From assembly GCA_018969885.1 (NCBI GenBank), contig JAGWXN010000124.1:1-9452 (forward strand): 9,452 nucleotides of DNA, given 5' to 3'. Every line of letters starts with the position of its first letter. The first letter of the stretch is position 1. This stretch comes from Betaproteobacteria bacterium (GTDB taxonomy: Bacteria > Pseudomonadota > Gammaproteobacteria > Burkholderiales > Burkholderiaceae). Made by a program: the position numbers and the translations under genes. Positions 1 through 6,800 of this stretch are shown here, piece by piece. The notes below the pieces were generated by a model, which made no database searches, was not told where the DNA came from, and saw nothing but the letters and a program-made list of their open reading frames with translations.

Positions 1-922
1 GGGTGCCGCCACCCTGGTGTGGCTCATGATGATCGCCGGCTTTGCGGTCACCGCGGGCATCGCTGGCCATCTGCTTGACCCGTACTCGGAAGCCCGTCTG
101 CTCACCGTCGCCGCTGGGGTGGCCGCGATCGCGCTGGTGGTCACCATGCTGATGCTGTTCCGGCTTGAGCGCGCGGTCGACGCTCAAGCCGCGCAAGATG
201 CAGCCCCCGCTTCCGAGGGCTTTCGCGCCACGCTCACCAAGGTCTGGCGCGAACCCGCAGCCCGGCACTTCACGGTTTTCGTATTCATTTCGATGCTCGC
301 TTTCAGCGCGCAGGACCTCATCCTCGAGCCCTTTGCAGGCACGGTGTTTGGCTTCAGTCCGGGCGAAACCACCAAGCTCTCGGGGCTGCAACATTCGGGC
401 ATCCTCTGCGGCATGTTGCTGGTGGCGCTTGCCGGCAGTGGCCGTATTTTTGGCCGCCGCCTGGGGTCGCTGCGTTTCTGGACAGTGAGCGGCTGTATCG
501 CATCGGGCTTTGCGCTCGCCGGCCTGGTGGCGGCCGGTGTGGCAGGACCGGGGTGGCCGCTTCGCGCCAACGTGTTCCTGCTTGGTGCGGCCAACGGCGC
601 CTTTTCGATCGCGGCCATCGCTTCCATGATGCGGCTTGCGGGCGAAGGTGAAGGCCGTCGCGAAGGCACGCGCATGGGGCTCTGGGGCGCAGCACAGGCC
701 CTGGCCTTTGGCAGCGGCGGGCTTCTCGGCACCGCCCTCTCCGACCTTGCCCGTCTTGTGATCCAGGACACGGCCCTCGCCTACGCGGTGGTGTTTGGCC
801 TCGAGGCGCTCCTTTTCATTCTGGCCGCACGCCTGGCCAGTCAGATTCGCGAACCCGCCGCTACAGGCGAAACCCAACAGACCCCACCCCAACCCCTCGC
901 CCCGGGAGGCGCTCATGCCTGA
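1..922 (+). CDS. PucC/BCH2-family MFS-like membrane protein of the photosynthesis gene cluster (5' partial)
   Basis: The gene is already open at the left edge; the first complete codon is at base 2 and about 306 residues are visible. A GTG at 17 could be read as a start, but the frame runs upstream without a stop and the family is about 430-480 residues long, so I treat it as truncated. About eight hydrophobic membrane segments are visible. Hallmarks of the PucC/LhaA/BCH2 branch of the major facilitator superfamily are SAQDLILEPFAG (about 97-108 of the visible part), KLSGLQHSG, and REGTRMGLWGAAQA in the later loop. In other phototrophic proteobacteria the homologue between bchG and bchP (orf428, also called bacteriochlorophyll synthase 44.5 kDa chain) sits exactly here. 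Members are thought to help deliver or assemble bacteriochlorophyll with light-harvesting proteins; the exact transport role is unproven. Its TGA overlaps the bchP start by 8 bases. Confidence 0.9.
   Translation, partial: GAATLVWLMMIAGFAVTAGIAGHLLDPYSEARLLTVAAGVAAIALVVTMLMLFRLERAVDAQAAQDAAPASEGFRATLTKVWREPAARHFTVFVFISMLAFSAQDLILEPFAGTVFGFSPGETTKLSGLQHSGILCGMLLVALAGSGRIFGRRLGSLRFWTVSGCIASGFALAGLVAAGVAGPGWPLRANVFLLGAANGAFSIAAIASMMRLAGEGEGRREGTRMGLWGAAQALAFGSGGLLGTALSDLARLVIQDTALAYAVVFGLEALLFILAARLASQIREPAATGETQQTPPQPLAPGGAHA
904..909 (+). promoter_or_regulatory. Ribosome binding site that fixes the bchP start
   Basis: GGGAGG lies 5 bases before the ATG at 915, inside the end of the upstream gene. 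It supports 915 as the bchP start over the longer in-frame reading from 795, whose extra 40 residues resemble no family member and overlap the preceding gene by more than 120 bases. Confidence 0.75.
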
Positions 923-2132
923 AGACACCCTGTATGACGTCGTCGTGGTCGGCGGTGGCCCCGCTGGCGCCACCGCCGCCGATGATCTTGCTCGCGCTGG
1001 TCGGCGCGTATTGCTGGTCGACCGTGCCGGTCGGATCAAGCCCTGTGGCGGCGCGATCCCGCCGCGCGCCATCCGCGACTTCGACATTCCCGACAGCCTG
1101 CTGGTCGCACACGCACGCTGCGCACGCATGATTTCGCCTTCCGATCAGCGGGTTGACATCCCGATTGAAAACGGCTTTGTCGGGCTGGTTGATCGCGACG
1201 AATTTGATGAGTGGCTGCGGCAGCGTGCCGCACAGCATGGCGCGACCCGGCTGATCGGTACTTTCGAGCGGCTCGATGGCCCTGATGCCGATGGCATCAC
1301 CACCGTGCGCATCCAGAGCCGCGAGAGCGCAGGCGAGCGCGCCGAGGTTTCGGTCAGCGTCCGCACTCGGCTGGTGATCGGTGCCGATGGCGCCAAATCG
1401 CGCGTCGCCGCGCAGGCCATCGCCGATTCCGACAAGGGGAAATTCGTCTTCGCGTACCACGAGATTGTGCGCGCACCAGACGCCGAAGATCGCGCCGGCG
1501 TTGACTACGACCCCTCGCGATGCGATGTCTATTACCGCGGCACGCTATCGCCCGATTTCTACGGCTGGGTGTTTCCCCACGGCAAGTGTTTCTCGGTAGG
1601 CACCGGCAGCATGGATAAGGGATTTTCGCTTCGCAGCGCAGTCGCCGACCTGCGCCGAACCGCCGGGCTGGATCGCTTTGAGACGCTCCGCCGCGAGGGC
1701 GCACCGATTCCGCTCAAGCCGCTTCCGCGCTGGGACAACGGACGAAACGTGGTCCTGGCAGGCGACGCCTCAGGCGTGGTCGCCCCCGCATCGGGTGAAG
1801 GCATTTACTACGCCATGCTGGGCGGCCGCCTTGCAGCCGACGCTGCGCTGGCCGCGCTCCAGAGCGGGCGGGGCGCCGAGCTCGCATCCGCCCGCAAACG
1901 CTTCATGAAAGAGCATGGCCGGGTGTTCTTTGTGCTGGGTCTCTTGCAAAGGTTCTGGTATGGCAACGACAAGCGGCGCGAACAGTTCGTCAAAATCTGC
2001 CGCGATCGCGACGTGCAGCAAATCACGTTCGATTCCTACATGAATAAGCGTCTGGTCCGCCGGCGTCCGCTTGCACACTTGCGTATTTTCCTGAAGGATC
2101 TTGCGCATTTGTTCGGCATCGCCAAGGCATGA
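915..2132 (+). CDS. bchP: Geranylgeranyl reductase of bacteriochlorophyll synthesis (BchP)
   Basis: The 405-residue flavoprotein is of normal family length. BchP reduces three double bonds of the geranylgeranyl tail of geranylgeranyl-bacteriochlorophyll (or the free diphosphate) to give the phytyl tail, the last step of bacteriochlorophyll a synthesis. The N-terminal Rossmann motif GGGPAG is at residues 13-18, preceded by a hydrophobic strand. The family-specific KPCGGAIPPRAIRDFDIPD follows shortly after. The second FAD motif, GDASG, is at 283-287 and is followed by SGEGIYYAMLGG. The start at 915 is chosen because of the GGGAGG 5 bases upstream and the match of MPEDTLYDVVVVGGGPAG to known N termini. 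The gene overlaps the PucC-like gene by 8 bases and its TGA overlaps the tspO ATG (ATGA), so the three are probably co-transcribed and translationally coupled. Nothing looks broken. Confidence 0.96.
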   Translation: MPEDTLYDVVVVGGGPAGATAADDLARAGRRVLLVDRAGRIKPCGGAIPPRAIRDFDIPDSLLVAHARCARMISPSDQRVDIPIENGFVGLVDRDEFDEWLRQRAAQHGATRLIGTFERLDGPDADGITTVRIQSRESAGERAEVSVSVRTRLVIGADGAKSRVAAQAIADSDKGKFVFAYHEIVRAPDAEDRAGVDYDPSRCDVYYRGTLSPDFYGWVFPHGKCFSVGTGSMDKGFSLRSAVADLRRTAGLDRFETLRREGAPIPLKPLPRWDNGRNVVLAGDASGVVAPASGEGIYYAMLGGRLAADAALAALQSGRGAELASARKRFMKEHGRVFFVLGLLQRFWYGNDKRREQFVKICRDRDVQQITFDSYMNKRLVRRRPLAHLRIFLKDLAHLFGIAKA

Positions 2133-2701
2133 GCCTCCCACAGCAACCTTCCTCGTCCTCCGCCCAGCAGTCCCCTTCACCCGACGCGGCAGCGCCGCTT
2201 GCGGCCCATGAGGTCATTGCGCCCGCGCGCGGCCTCGGCATCGACTCGCTTGTCGCAGCGGTCGCGGTCATCATCGTCGCTGGCACGGGCGGCGCACTGA
2301 CCCGGCTGGATGATTGGTACTACGCGCTCAAGCAGCCCGCGTTCAAGCCCCCCGACTGGGCTTTCGGGCCCGCCTGGACGTTGCTCTTTTTTATGATTGC
2401 CTGGGCGGCCGTGGTCGGCTGGCGCGCCGGCGCCCATCGCAAGCCATCGCCCCGAGCGCGCATGCTCACGCTGTTGGCGATCAACGCACTCGCCAATGTG
2501 GGCTGGAGCCTGCTCTATTTTTTTCTGCGTCGCCCCGACTGGGCGCTCGCCGAGGTGGTGATCCTGTGGGGCTCGATCGTAGCGCTCATCCTCCACTTCC
2601 GATCCTACGCACCCCGCGCGGCGCTCCTCCTTGTGCCCTACCTGCTCTGGGTGAGTTTTGCTGCGGTGCTGAATTTTGAGGCGGTGCGGCTCAATCGTTA
2701 A
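2129..2701 (+). CDS. tspO: TspO/MBR (CrtK) family tryptophan-rich membrane protein
   Basis: The 190-residue protein has five expected membrane helices. The family signature is clear: WYYALKQPAFKPPDWAFGP (residues 63-81) then AWTLLF, and the last helix carries PYLLWVSFAAVLNFEAVRLN. TspO of Rhodobacter is an outer-membrane protein that binds porphyrins and represses pigment genes in response to oxygen or light; the same role is inferred here because the gene starts within the bchP stop codon (ATGA). The usual family length is about 155-165, and the excess is a roughly 35-residue N-terminal extension rich in Ser, Gln, Pro and Ala that I cannot assign; it does not look like a normal signal peptide. 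Only a weak AAGG just before the ATG is seen, so translation probably relies on coupling. The usual Trp before the Pro-Pro pair is Phe72. Confidence 0.92.
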   Translation: MSLPQQPSSSSAQQSPSPDAAAPLAAHEVIAPARGLGIDSLVAAVAVIIVAGTGGALTRLDDWYYALKQPAFKPPDWAFGPAWTLLFFMIAWAAVVGWRAGAHRKPSPRARMLTLLAINALANVGWSLLYFFLRRPDWALAEVVILWGSIVALILHFRSYAPRAALLLVPYLLWVSFAAVLNFEAVRLNR

Positions 2702-2750
2702 CCGCGTATCGCCTGTTGAATGGCTACGGCCACTCACGGCCGCTGCTCAT

Positions 2751-2756
2751 TACAAT
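2751..2756 (+). promoter_or_regulatory. Possible -10 element upstream of the YrdC-like gene pair
   Basis: The 90-base gap between tspO and the next gene contains TACAAT, one mismatch from the TATAAT consensus, about 35 bases before the ATG at 2792. No convincing -35 box lies 16-18 bases upstream; a TTGAAT at 2716-2721 is too far away. A small hairpin (CGGCC 2727-2731 with GGCCG 2738-2742) lies between them. This is weak evidence for a separate promoter; read-through from bchP-tspO is equally possible. Confidence 0.25.
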
Positions 2757-2780
2757 CGCCAGTTTCAGAGCCCATATCCC

Positions 2781-2786
2781 AGGTGA
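2781..2786 (+). promoter_or_regulatory. Ribosome binding site deciding the start of the first YrdC-like gene
   Basis: AGGTGA lies 5 bases before the ATG at 2792. An earlier in-frame ATG at 2720 has no such site and would add 24 residues unrelated to the fold, so 2792 is preferred. Confidence 0.6.
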
Positions 2787-2791
2787 TAACC

Positions 2792-3475
2792 ATGGCTGTA
2801 ATCGACCCCAGCGCCGATGCTGAACGCGCCTTTCAGGTGATGAAGCAGGGTGGAATCGCGATTCTTCCCAACGATGTCGGCTACTCCCTCATTGCAGCCC
2901 ACGGCCCGGCGCTACGCCGTATCTTCGACACCAAACGGCGAGCGCCCACCAAGCTGAACGCCATGCTGGGTAATGATGACCTGCACCGCGAACTTCATCG
3001 GGTGAGCGAGCGCGGGCGCGCGATCGTGCAAGCCATCACCCACGACTATGATCTGCCGCTTGGGTTGATCGCGCCCTGCGATGCCGACCATCCGCTCCTT
3101 CGCAAACTCGACCCGGATACCTATGAGCGCAGCACCAAAGACAATACCCTGTTGATGCTGCTCAATTCCGGCCCGTTTCATGCCGCCATCACCCAGGTGA
3201 GCCTGCGCGAGCAGACACTCCTGTTCGGATCGTCTGCCAACCTTTCACTGCACGGCACCAAGTTCAGGGTGGAAGACATCGAACCCGAAATCCTCGCCAT
3301 CGCGGATGTGACGATCAACTATGGTCTGATGAAGTACCACCCCTGGCAGGCCTCATCCACCCTGCTCGATTGCGAAACGCTCCAGGTCGTGCGATTTGGA
3401 AGCTGCTACGAAAATATCCAGGACATTCTGAAGCGGCACTTCAACATCACACTGCCCGAGCGGCCTGCCGCCTGA
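2792..3475 (+). CDS. Sua5/YciO/YrdC-fold protein, first of a tandem pair
   Basis: The product has 227 residues and spans one complete YrdC domain. In the true enzyme (TsaC/Sua5) this domain joins threonine, bicarbonate and ATP into threonylcarbamoyl-AMP for the tRNA t6A modification. Visible matches are GGIAILPNDVGYSLIA (20-35, equivalent to the GG..x..PTDTVYGL strand), KRRAPTK (48-54, the conserved Lys-x-Arg-x3-Lys nucleotide site), FGSSANLS (145-152, the Ser-x-Asn motif) and ASSTLLD (187-193). Departures are LPLGLIAP (88-95) where Pro-Gly-Pro-x-Thr is expected, and LLMLLNSGP (120-128) where the family has a conserved Arg in an AVRV-type strand. A function in carbamoyl-adenylate chemistry or nucleotide binding is likely, but the acceptor is unknown. 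It is 26 bases from its paralogue and probably in one operon with it. Confidence 0.85.
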   Translation: MAVIDPSADAERAFQVMKQGGIAILPNDVGYSLIAAHGPALRRIFDTKRRAPTKLNAMLGNDDLHRELHRVSERGRAIVQAITHDYDLPLGLIAPCDADHPLLRKLDPDTYERSTKDNTLLMLLNSGPFHAAITQVSLREQTLLFGSSANLSLHGTKFRVEDIEPEILAIADVTINYGLMKYHPWQASSTLLDCETLQVVRFGSCYENIQDILKRHFNITLPERPAA

Positions 3476-3501
3476 GCCCCTTTACAGAAAGAGCCCCCAC
3501 C

Positions 3502-4200
3502 ATGAGCGAGCAAACCACTCCGGATCCGATTGCCGATGGCCGACAGGTGCATGACACCGTTGTTGCGGGTGGCGTCGCCATCTTCAAGGCCGATGTGGGC
3601 TACGCAATCGTGGGACATACCGAGCCCGCCATCCGTCGGATTTACGAGGCCAAGCAACGCAGTTTCTCAAAGCCCTGCGGCATGTTCGGCTCCTATGACA
3701 TGTTCCTGGAGGTGATCGAGATTGACGCTCGGGCGCGAGATTTCGTGCGCGCCGTGATCTTCGACCATCACCTGCCCATTTCGATCGTAGCCCCATTTCG
3801 GGCGGATCATCCACTGTTCCGGAGCATCGCCCCGTTTGTGCTCGCCAACGCATCGAAAGCGGGCACGATGGATATCCTGATGAACGCTGGCCCCACGCAC
3901 GACGAAATTGCGCGCCGGGCGCTTGAAACGCTCAAACCCGTCTTCGGCTCTTCCGCCAACCGGTCGCTTACCGGCAGCAAATTTCACTTCCGTGATATCG
4001 AATCGGAAGTTGTCGCGGCCACCACGCTCGCGCTCGACCGCGGTGCCTCGAAGTACAGCAATGCGCGCGGACTCGGGTCATCCATCATCGATCTGCGCAG
4101 CTTCAGGCCAGTTCGAATCGGCATCGTGTTCGATGAACTGCGCGCGGTAGCAAAAAAACATTTCCAGATCGAGATTCCTGCACAGGTCGACCCGGTCTGA
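3502..4200 (+). CDS. Sua5/YciO/YrdC-fold protein, second of a tandem pair
   Basis: This 232-residue protein aligns with its upstream neighbour end to end. Shared blocks include GG.AI...DVGY (23-34 here), the Lys-x-Arg-x3-Lys motif KQRSFSK (51-57), LP..+.AP..ADHPL (91-105), NAGPTH (128-133), FGSSANRSLTGSKF (148-161), a DIE.E block just after, SSIID (193-197) and a C-terminal KHFQIEIP. Like the first copy it lacks the Pro-Gly-Pro-x-Thr motif and the expected Arg. In addition the Pro-Thr/Asn-Asp of the first strand reads Lys29-Ala-Asp31. The start at 3502 has only a weak purine stretch (AGAAAGAG) about 8 bases upstream; an in-frame start at 3370 lies inside the preceding gene and is rejected. 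The two may form a heterodimer or have split functions; that is inference. Confidence 0.84.
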   Translation: MSEQTTPDPIADGRQVHDTVVAGGVAIFKADVGYAIVGHTEPAIRRIYEAKQRSFSKPCGMFGSYDMFLEVIEIDARARDFVRAVIFDHHLPISIVAPFRADHPLFRSIAPFVLANASKAGTMDILMNAGPTHDEIARRALETLKPVFGSSANRSLTGSKFHFRDIESEVVAATTLALDRGASKYSNARGLGSSIIDLRSFRPVRIGIVFDELRAVAKKHFQIEIPAQVDPV

Positions 4201-4213
4201 AGCGCAGCCGCGC

Positions 4214-5311
4214 CTACCTGACGAACACCGGCGCCTCAGGCCCAGGATAGGGCGAGCGCGCGTACGTGGGGGGCAGACGAAGAGCGGGCGAATAAGGAGT
4301 GAGTGCCAGGCCCTCCCTTAGACGTCTGGGCAGATCAGGATTGGCAAGAAAAAGTTTGCCAAAGGACACCAACTCACAGAGGCCCTCGCGCAACATCTGC
4401 TCGGCACGTTCCGGCGTGTAGGCCCCATTGGCGATCAGACAACCCGACCAGTGCCGACGCAGAAATTCCGTGGAAGTTCCACCCAGGTAGTCGTAGGCAC
4501 AGTCCTCGACAATGCCGGTATGTACGTAGGCAAGCGGTAAGTCGGCCAGCGCCGACAGCAACGCCGCATACGCTTCGTTATCGCCCGGGGTCCAGGTCAT
4601 CTCACCGAAGTAAGCAGCTGGCGATAACCGCAGGCCTACCCGGCCCGCACCGAACACGTCAATGCAGGCGCGTACCACTTCGATCCCAAACCTCGCGCGA
4701 CGCTCGGGGTCACCCCCCCAGTCATCGGTGCGGCGGTTGGTATGGCTGCGCAGGAACTGTTCGATCAGGTAGCCGTTAGCGCCATGGACCTCAACGCCAT
4801 CGAATCCGGCCCGCCTGGCCCGCAGGGCGCTTTCCCGGTGCTGCGCGATCACGCCCGCCACCTCTGCGCTTGAGAGCATGCGCGGGCGTTCGTTGTACAG
4901 GCTGGCAACGCCCGCCTGCCGGCGGGGTACGCGGTCGAGCACATCGGAGGCGCCCACGGGCTGCTGCCCCGAGAAATAGGAGTGCGCCACCCTTCCGGTA
5001 TGCCAGAGCTGAACAAAGATCCGACCACCACGCTCATGGACCGCAGTCGTAACCCTTGACCACGCCGCTTCATGCGAGTCGAGGTACAGGCCAGGCGTGT
5101 CGAGATAGCCCTGGACTTCCGGGGCGATCATGGTGGCCTCGGTGATCAGCAGACCCGCTTCAGCACGACTGGCGTAATGCTCGACCGCATCGGGAGGCGG
5201 CGACAGATCGGAGGTACAGCGATTGCGCGTGCACGGCGCCATCACGATTCGGTTCGGCAACCGAAGTCCGCCGCCCAGCTCAATCGCAGACCAGAGACTC
5301 GCCGAGGGCAT
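4214..5311 (-). CDS. Old Yellow Enzyme-type NADH:flavin oxidoreductase / ene-reductase
   Basis: The 365-residue protein is a single FMN-binding TIM barrel of the length typical for NemA/OYE-class reductases, which reduce activated C=C bonds (enones, maleimides) or nitro groups with NAD(P)H. Supporting motifs are MAPCTRNR (24-31, with the conserved Thr28 near the flavin), FVQLWHTGR (99-107), and the substrate-binding triad HGANGY with His176, Asn179 and Tyr181 followed by LIEQFLRSHTN. The C-terminal flavin phosphate region reads IANGAY and SFGKLFLANPDL. It is the last gene of the - strand operon. Its ATG shares one base with the stop of the dioxygenase gene (TGATG), with GGAG 5 bases upstream, so the two are translationally coupled. 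Its stop is only 13 bases from the stop of the convergent YrdC-like gene. The natural substrate cannot be read from the sequence. Confidence 0.94.
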   Translation of the reverse strand: MPSASLWSAIELGGGLRLPNRIVMAPCTRNRCTSDLSPPPDAVEHYASRAEAGLLITEATMIAPEVQGYLDTPGLYLDSHEAAWSRVTTAVHERGGRIFVQLWHTGRVAHSYFSGQQPVGASDVLDRVPRRQAGVASLYNERPRMLSSAEVAGVIAQHRESALRARRAGFDGVEVHGANGYLIEQFLRSHTNRRTDDWGGDPERRARFGIEVVRACIDVFGAGRVGLRLSPAAYFGEMTWTPGDNEAYAALLSALADLPLAYVHTGIVEDCAYDYLGGTSTEFLRRHWSGCLIANGAYTPERAEQMLREGLCELVSFGKLFLANPDLPRRLREGLALTPYSPALRLPPTYARSPYPGPEAPVFVR

Positions 5312-6369
5312 CAGGGCTCCAGCGGCGCATACCAGCGAACCGCCGGCATCATGACCCCGCCCCGCTCACCCGGCCTCACAGAGCCATAGCGCTCAGCGTA
5401 GACAGGCGGCAGCGGTCTCGCACTCGGCGACGATAACCAGAGACGCAGCAGATGCCGACGACGATCGGGTTCCGGCCAGTCTTCAAAACTCATCCGGTCA
5501 TGCAGCATGGTGTGGTTATGCACAAACTGCATATCGCCGGGTTCAAAGTCCATCATGAAGTGCAGTTGCGGACTCTCGGCAAGCGAGTCGAAATAATTGA
5601 GCGCTTCGACGTGCAGAGGCGTCAGGCGAAAGGCGTCGGCAAAGCGCTGCGCAGAGTCAATGTATTGCCGGTGATAGATCGTTGACATCAACCCCTGGTA
5701 CCAGTTGAACACCGGGATCGAAAAGAAGGGCTGGCCGCCAGGCGGCACCTCGCCGCGCCGGTCGGTGGCGAGCGGGTCAAAGAGCGCGGCAGCGAGTGCC
5801 GGCTCACGCGCGCGCATCTCGTTATAGATTGTGTTGGACGAGACCAGCGCTGACTCGCCACCCCGCCTCGACTTACGCAGACAGAGAAGACCCACGATGT
5901 CGCAGGAATCCGTATGGAAGGTCTGCCGAGCATGGGTCTGATAAATGCGTACTCGCGGATCCTTCGCATCAAGCCCCATGTCGATCACATGCCCCAGCAT
6001 ATGACCCTGGGCATTCTGCGGCCGGGCTAGCCCCAGGTGAGCGCCCACGCCATAGAACGCCGCCGCACTCACCGCCCGCGGCCATTCATCCACAGGTAGC
6101 CCGCGTAACAGGGCAAACCCCGCACCGTTTACCAGCCGCTCATGCCAGGCAGCGAGCCGAGCGGACAGCCGGGGCAACGGAAAACCAGCCGCTCTGATCT
6201 CGCTGATATCGGCGCCCGTATCGAGAAACCGCTCCGCCGCCTGTTGCAGTTCGACAAGATCGGCGTCGTCCAGGGCAAAGCACCAAGTCTGGGGATTCTC
6301 CGCAACCTGGGATCCGTACCAGACCGACGCGCCCTCGATCGGCCCGGGGAGTGAATGCGCAACCATCAT
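5311..6369 (-). CDS. TauD/TfdA-type Fe(II)/2-oxoglutarate-dependent dioxygenase
   Basis: The 352-residue protein has the iron-binding facial triad of the clavaminate synthase/TauD fold: His152-Thr-Asp154 in TFHTDSCDIV, and His290 in HNHTMLHDR. The later RRRHLLRLWL (303-312) carries the Arg expected to hold the 2-oxoglutarate carboxylate (Arg305 or Arg309). Such enzymes hydroxylate or cleave an unactivated carbon of their substrate in the cytoplasm, using O2 and 2-oxoglutarate. The general family also includes members acting on taurine, phenoxyacetates and trimethyllysine; the extra N-terminal 80-90 residues resemble the longer TfdA-like branch. There are two tandem ATGs (6369 and 6366); GAGGAG at 6375-6380 sits 5 bases from the first, so 6369 is chosen. 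A 69-base gap separates it from the NIPSNAP gene upstream, and it overlaps the ene-reductase by one base. Confidence 0.93.
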   Translation of the reverse strand: MMVAHSLPGPIEGASVWYGSQVAENPQTWCFALDDADLVELQQAAERFLDTGADISEIRAAGFPLPRLSARLAAWHERLVNGAGFALLRGLPVDEWPRAVSAAAFYGVGAHLGLARPQNAQGHMLGHVIDMGLDAKDPRVRIYQTHARQTFHTDSCDIVGLLCLRKSRRGGESALVSSNTIYNEMRAREPALAAALFDPLATDRRGEVPPGGQPFFSIPVFNWYQGLMSTIYHRQYIDSAQRFADAFRLTPLHVEALNYFDSLAESPQLHFMMDFEPGDMQFVHNHTMLHDRMSFEDWPEPDRRRHLLRLWLSSPSARPLPPVYAERYGSVRPGERGGVMMPAVRWYAPLEP

Positions 6370-6438
6370 GAACGCTCCTCGGAAGACCTGCGATGCTTGC
6401 GCCGCGCCAGGACCACCCTTCGTTTGTCACGCACCGGG

Positions 6439-6774
6439 TCAGGCACCAAAGCTGAGATCACCGATCGGCGGGTTACACCGGGAGGGCGTGAGTAGCCGGA
6501 CCTCCTGGTCGCGCAGGAACGGCCGCACCTTCGTGAGGTAAGCCTTGAAGGCCGGGTCCTGATACAGCTGATCACGCCTGCGCTGCCGATCATTCAGATC
6601 CTGGTAGGCGAACATCATGATGATCTGGTTGATGTTCCCGACCTCGGTCCGATAAAGGCCCAGGAAGTTGCCGCAGATACGAACCTGCGGCTCAAGCCCC
6701 TCGGTTTCAAATAGCTCCATGAATGCCGAGACAGTTCCGGAGTGAAGCGTGTAGGCGCGATAGTCAATGATCAT
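6439..6774 (-). CDS. NIPSNAP family small protein
   Basis: The product has 111 residues and the ferredoxin-like (dimeric alpha-beta barrel) pattern of NIPSNAP proteins: an initial strand MIIDYRAYTLHSGTVSAFMEL, a middle strand GNFLGLYRTEVGNINQIIMM and the loop FAYQDLNDRQRRRDQLYQD before a C-terminal helix and strand. Bacterial members often sit in catabolic operons beside oxygenases and hydrolases; their biochemical role is mostly unknown, with small-ligand binding or minor monooxygenase-like activity suggested for the fold. It lies between the DJ-1-like gene (26 bases upstream) and the dioxygenase gene (69 bases downstream). Its ATG at 6774 lacks a recognisable Shine-Dalgarno sequence: the bases just upstream are pyrimidine-rich, so its translation may depend on the upstream gene or differ in strength from the others. 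Confidence 0.87.
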   Translation of the reverse strand: MIIDYRAYTLHSGTVSAFMELFETEGLEPQVRICGNFLGLYRTEVGNINQIIMMFAYQDLNDRQRRRDQLYQDPAFKAYLTKVRPFLRDQEVRLLTPSRCNPPIGDLSFGA

Positions 6775-6800
6775 GGGCGTTGAGACTCGAAAGAAAAGAT

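Noticed and set aside
184..771. Long open frame on the - strand opposite the PucC-like gene (195 codons)
   Set aside because: Arg/Ser/Pro-rich translation with no family resemblance; a shadow of a GC-rich gene with clear homology on the + strand.
795..914. 40-residue N-terminal extension of BchP
   Set aside because: No family similarity, overlaps the upstream gene, and a strong ribosome binding site supports the start at 915.
861..1460. 199-codon - strand open frame opposite bchP
   Set aside because: No recognisable domain, lies wholly inside the well-supported bchP frame.
2177..2737. 186-codon - strand open frame opposite tspO
   Set aside because: Low-complexity charged translation, no domain, antisense to a convincing TspO gene.
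2727..2742. Small hairpin after tspO considered as a terminator
   Set aside because: Stem of only 5 bp with a 6-base loop and no following T-run.
3370..3501. Upstream start for the second YrdC-like gene
   Set aside because: The extra 44 residues overlap the end of the first copy in another frame and match nothing in the YrdC fold; the tandem alignment begins after 3502.
4303..4779. 158-codon + strand open frame inside the ene-reductase gene
   Set aside because: Composition typical of a GC-rich antisense frame; the - strand OYE frame carries all expected motifs.
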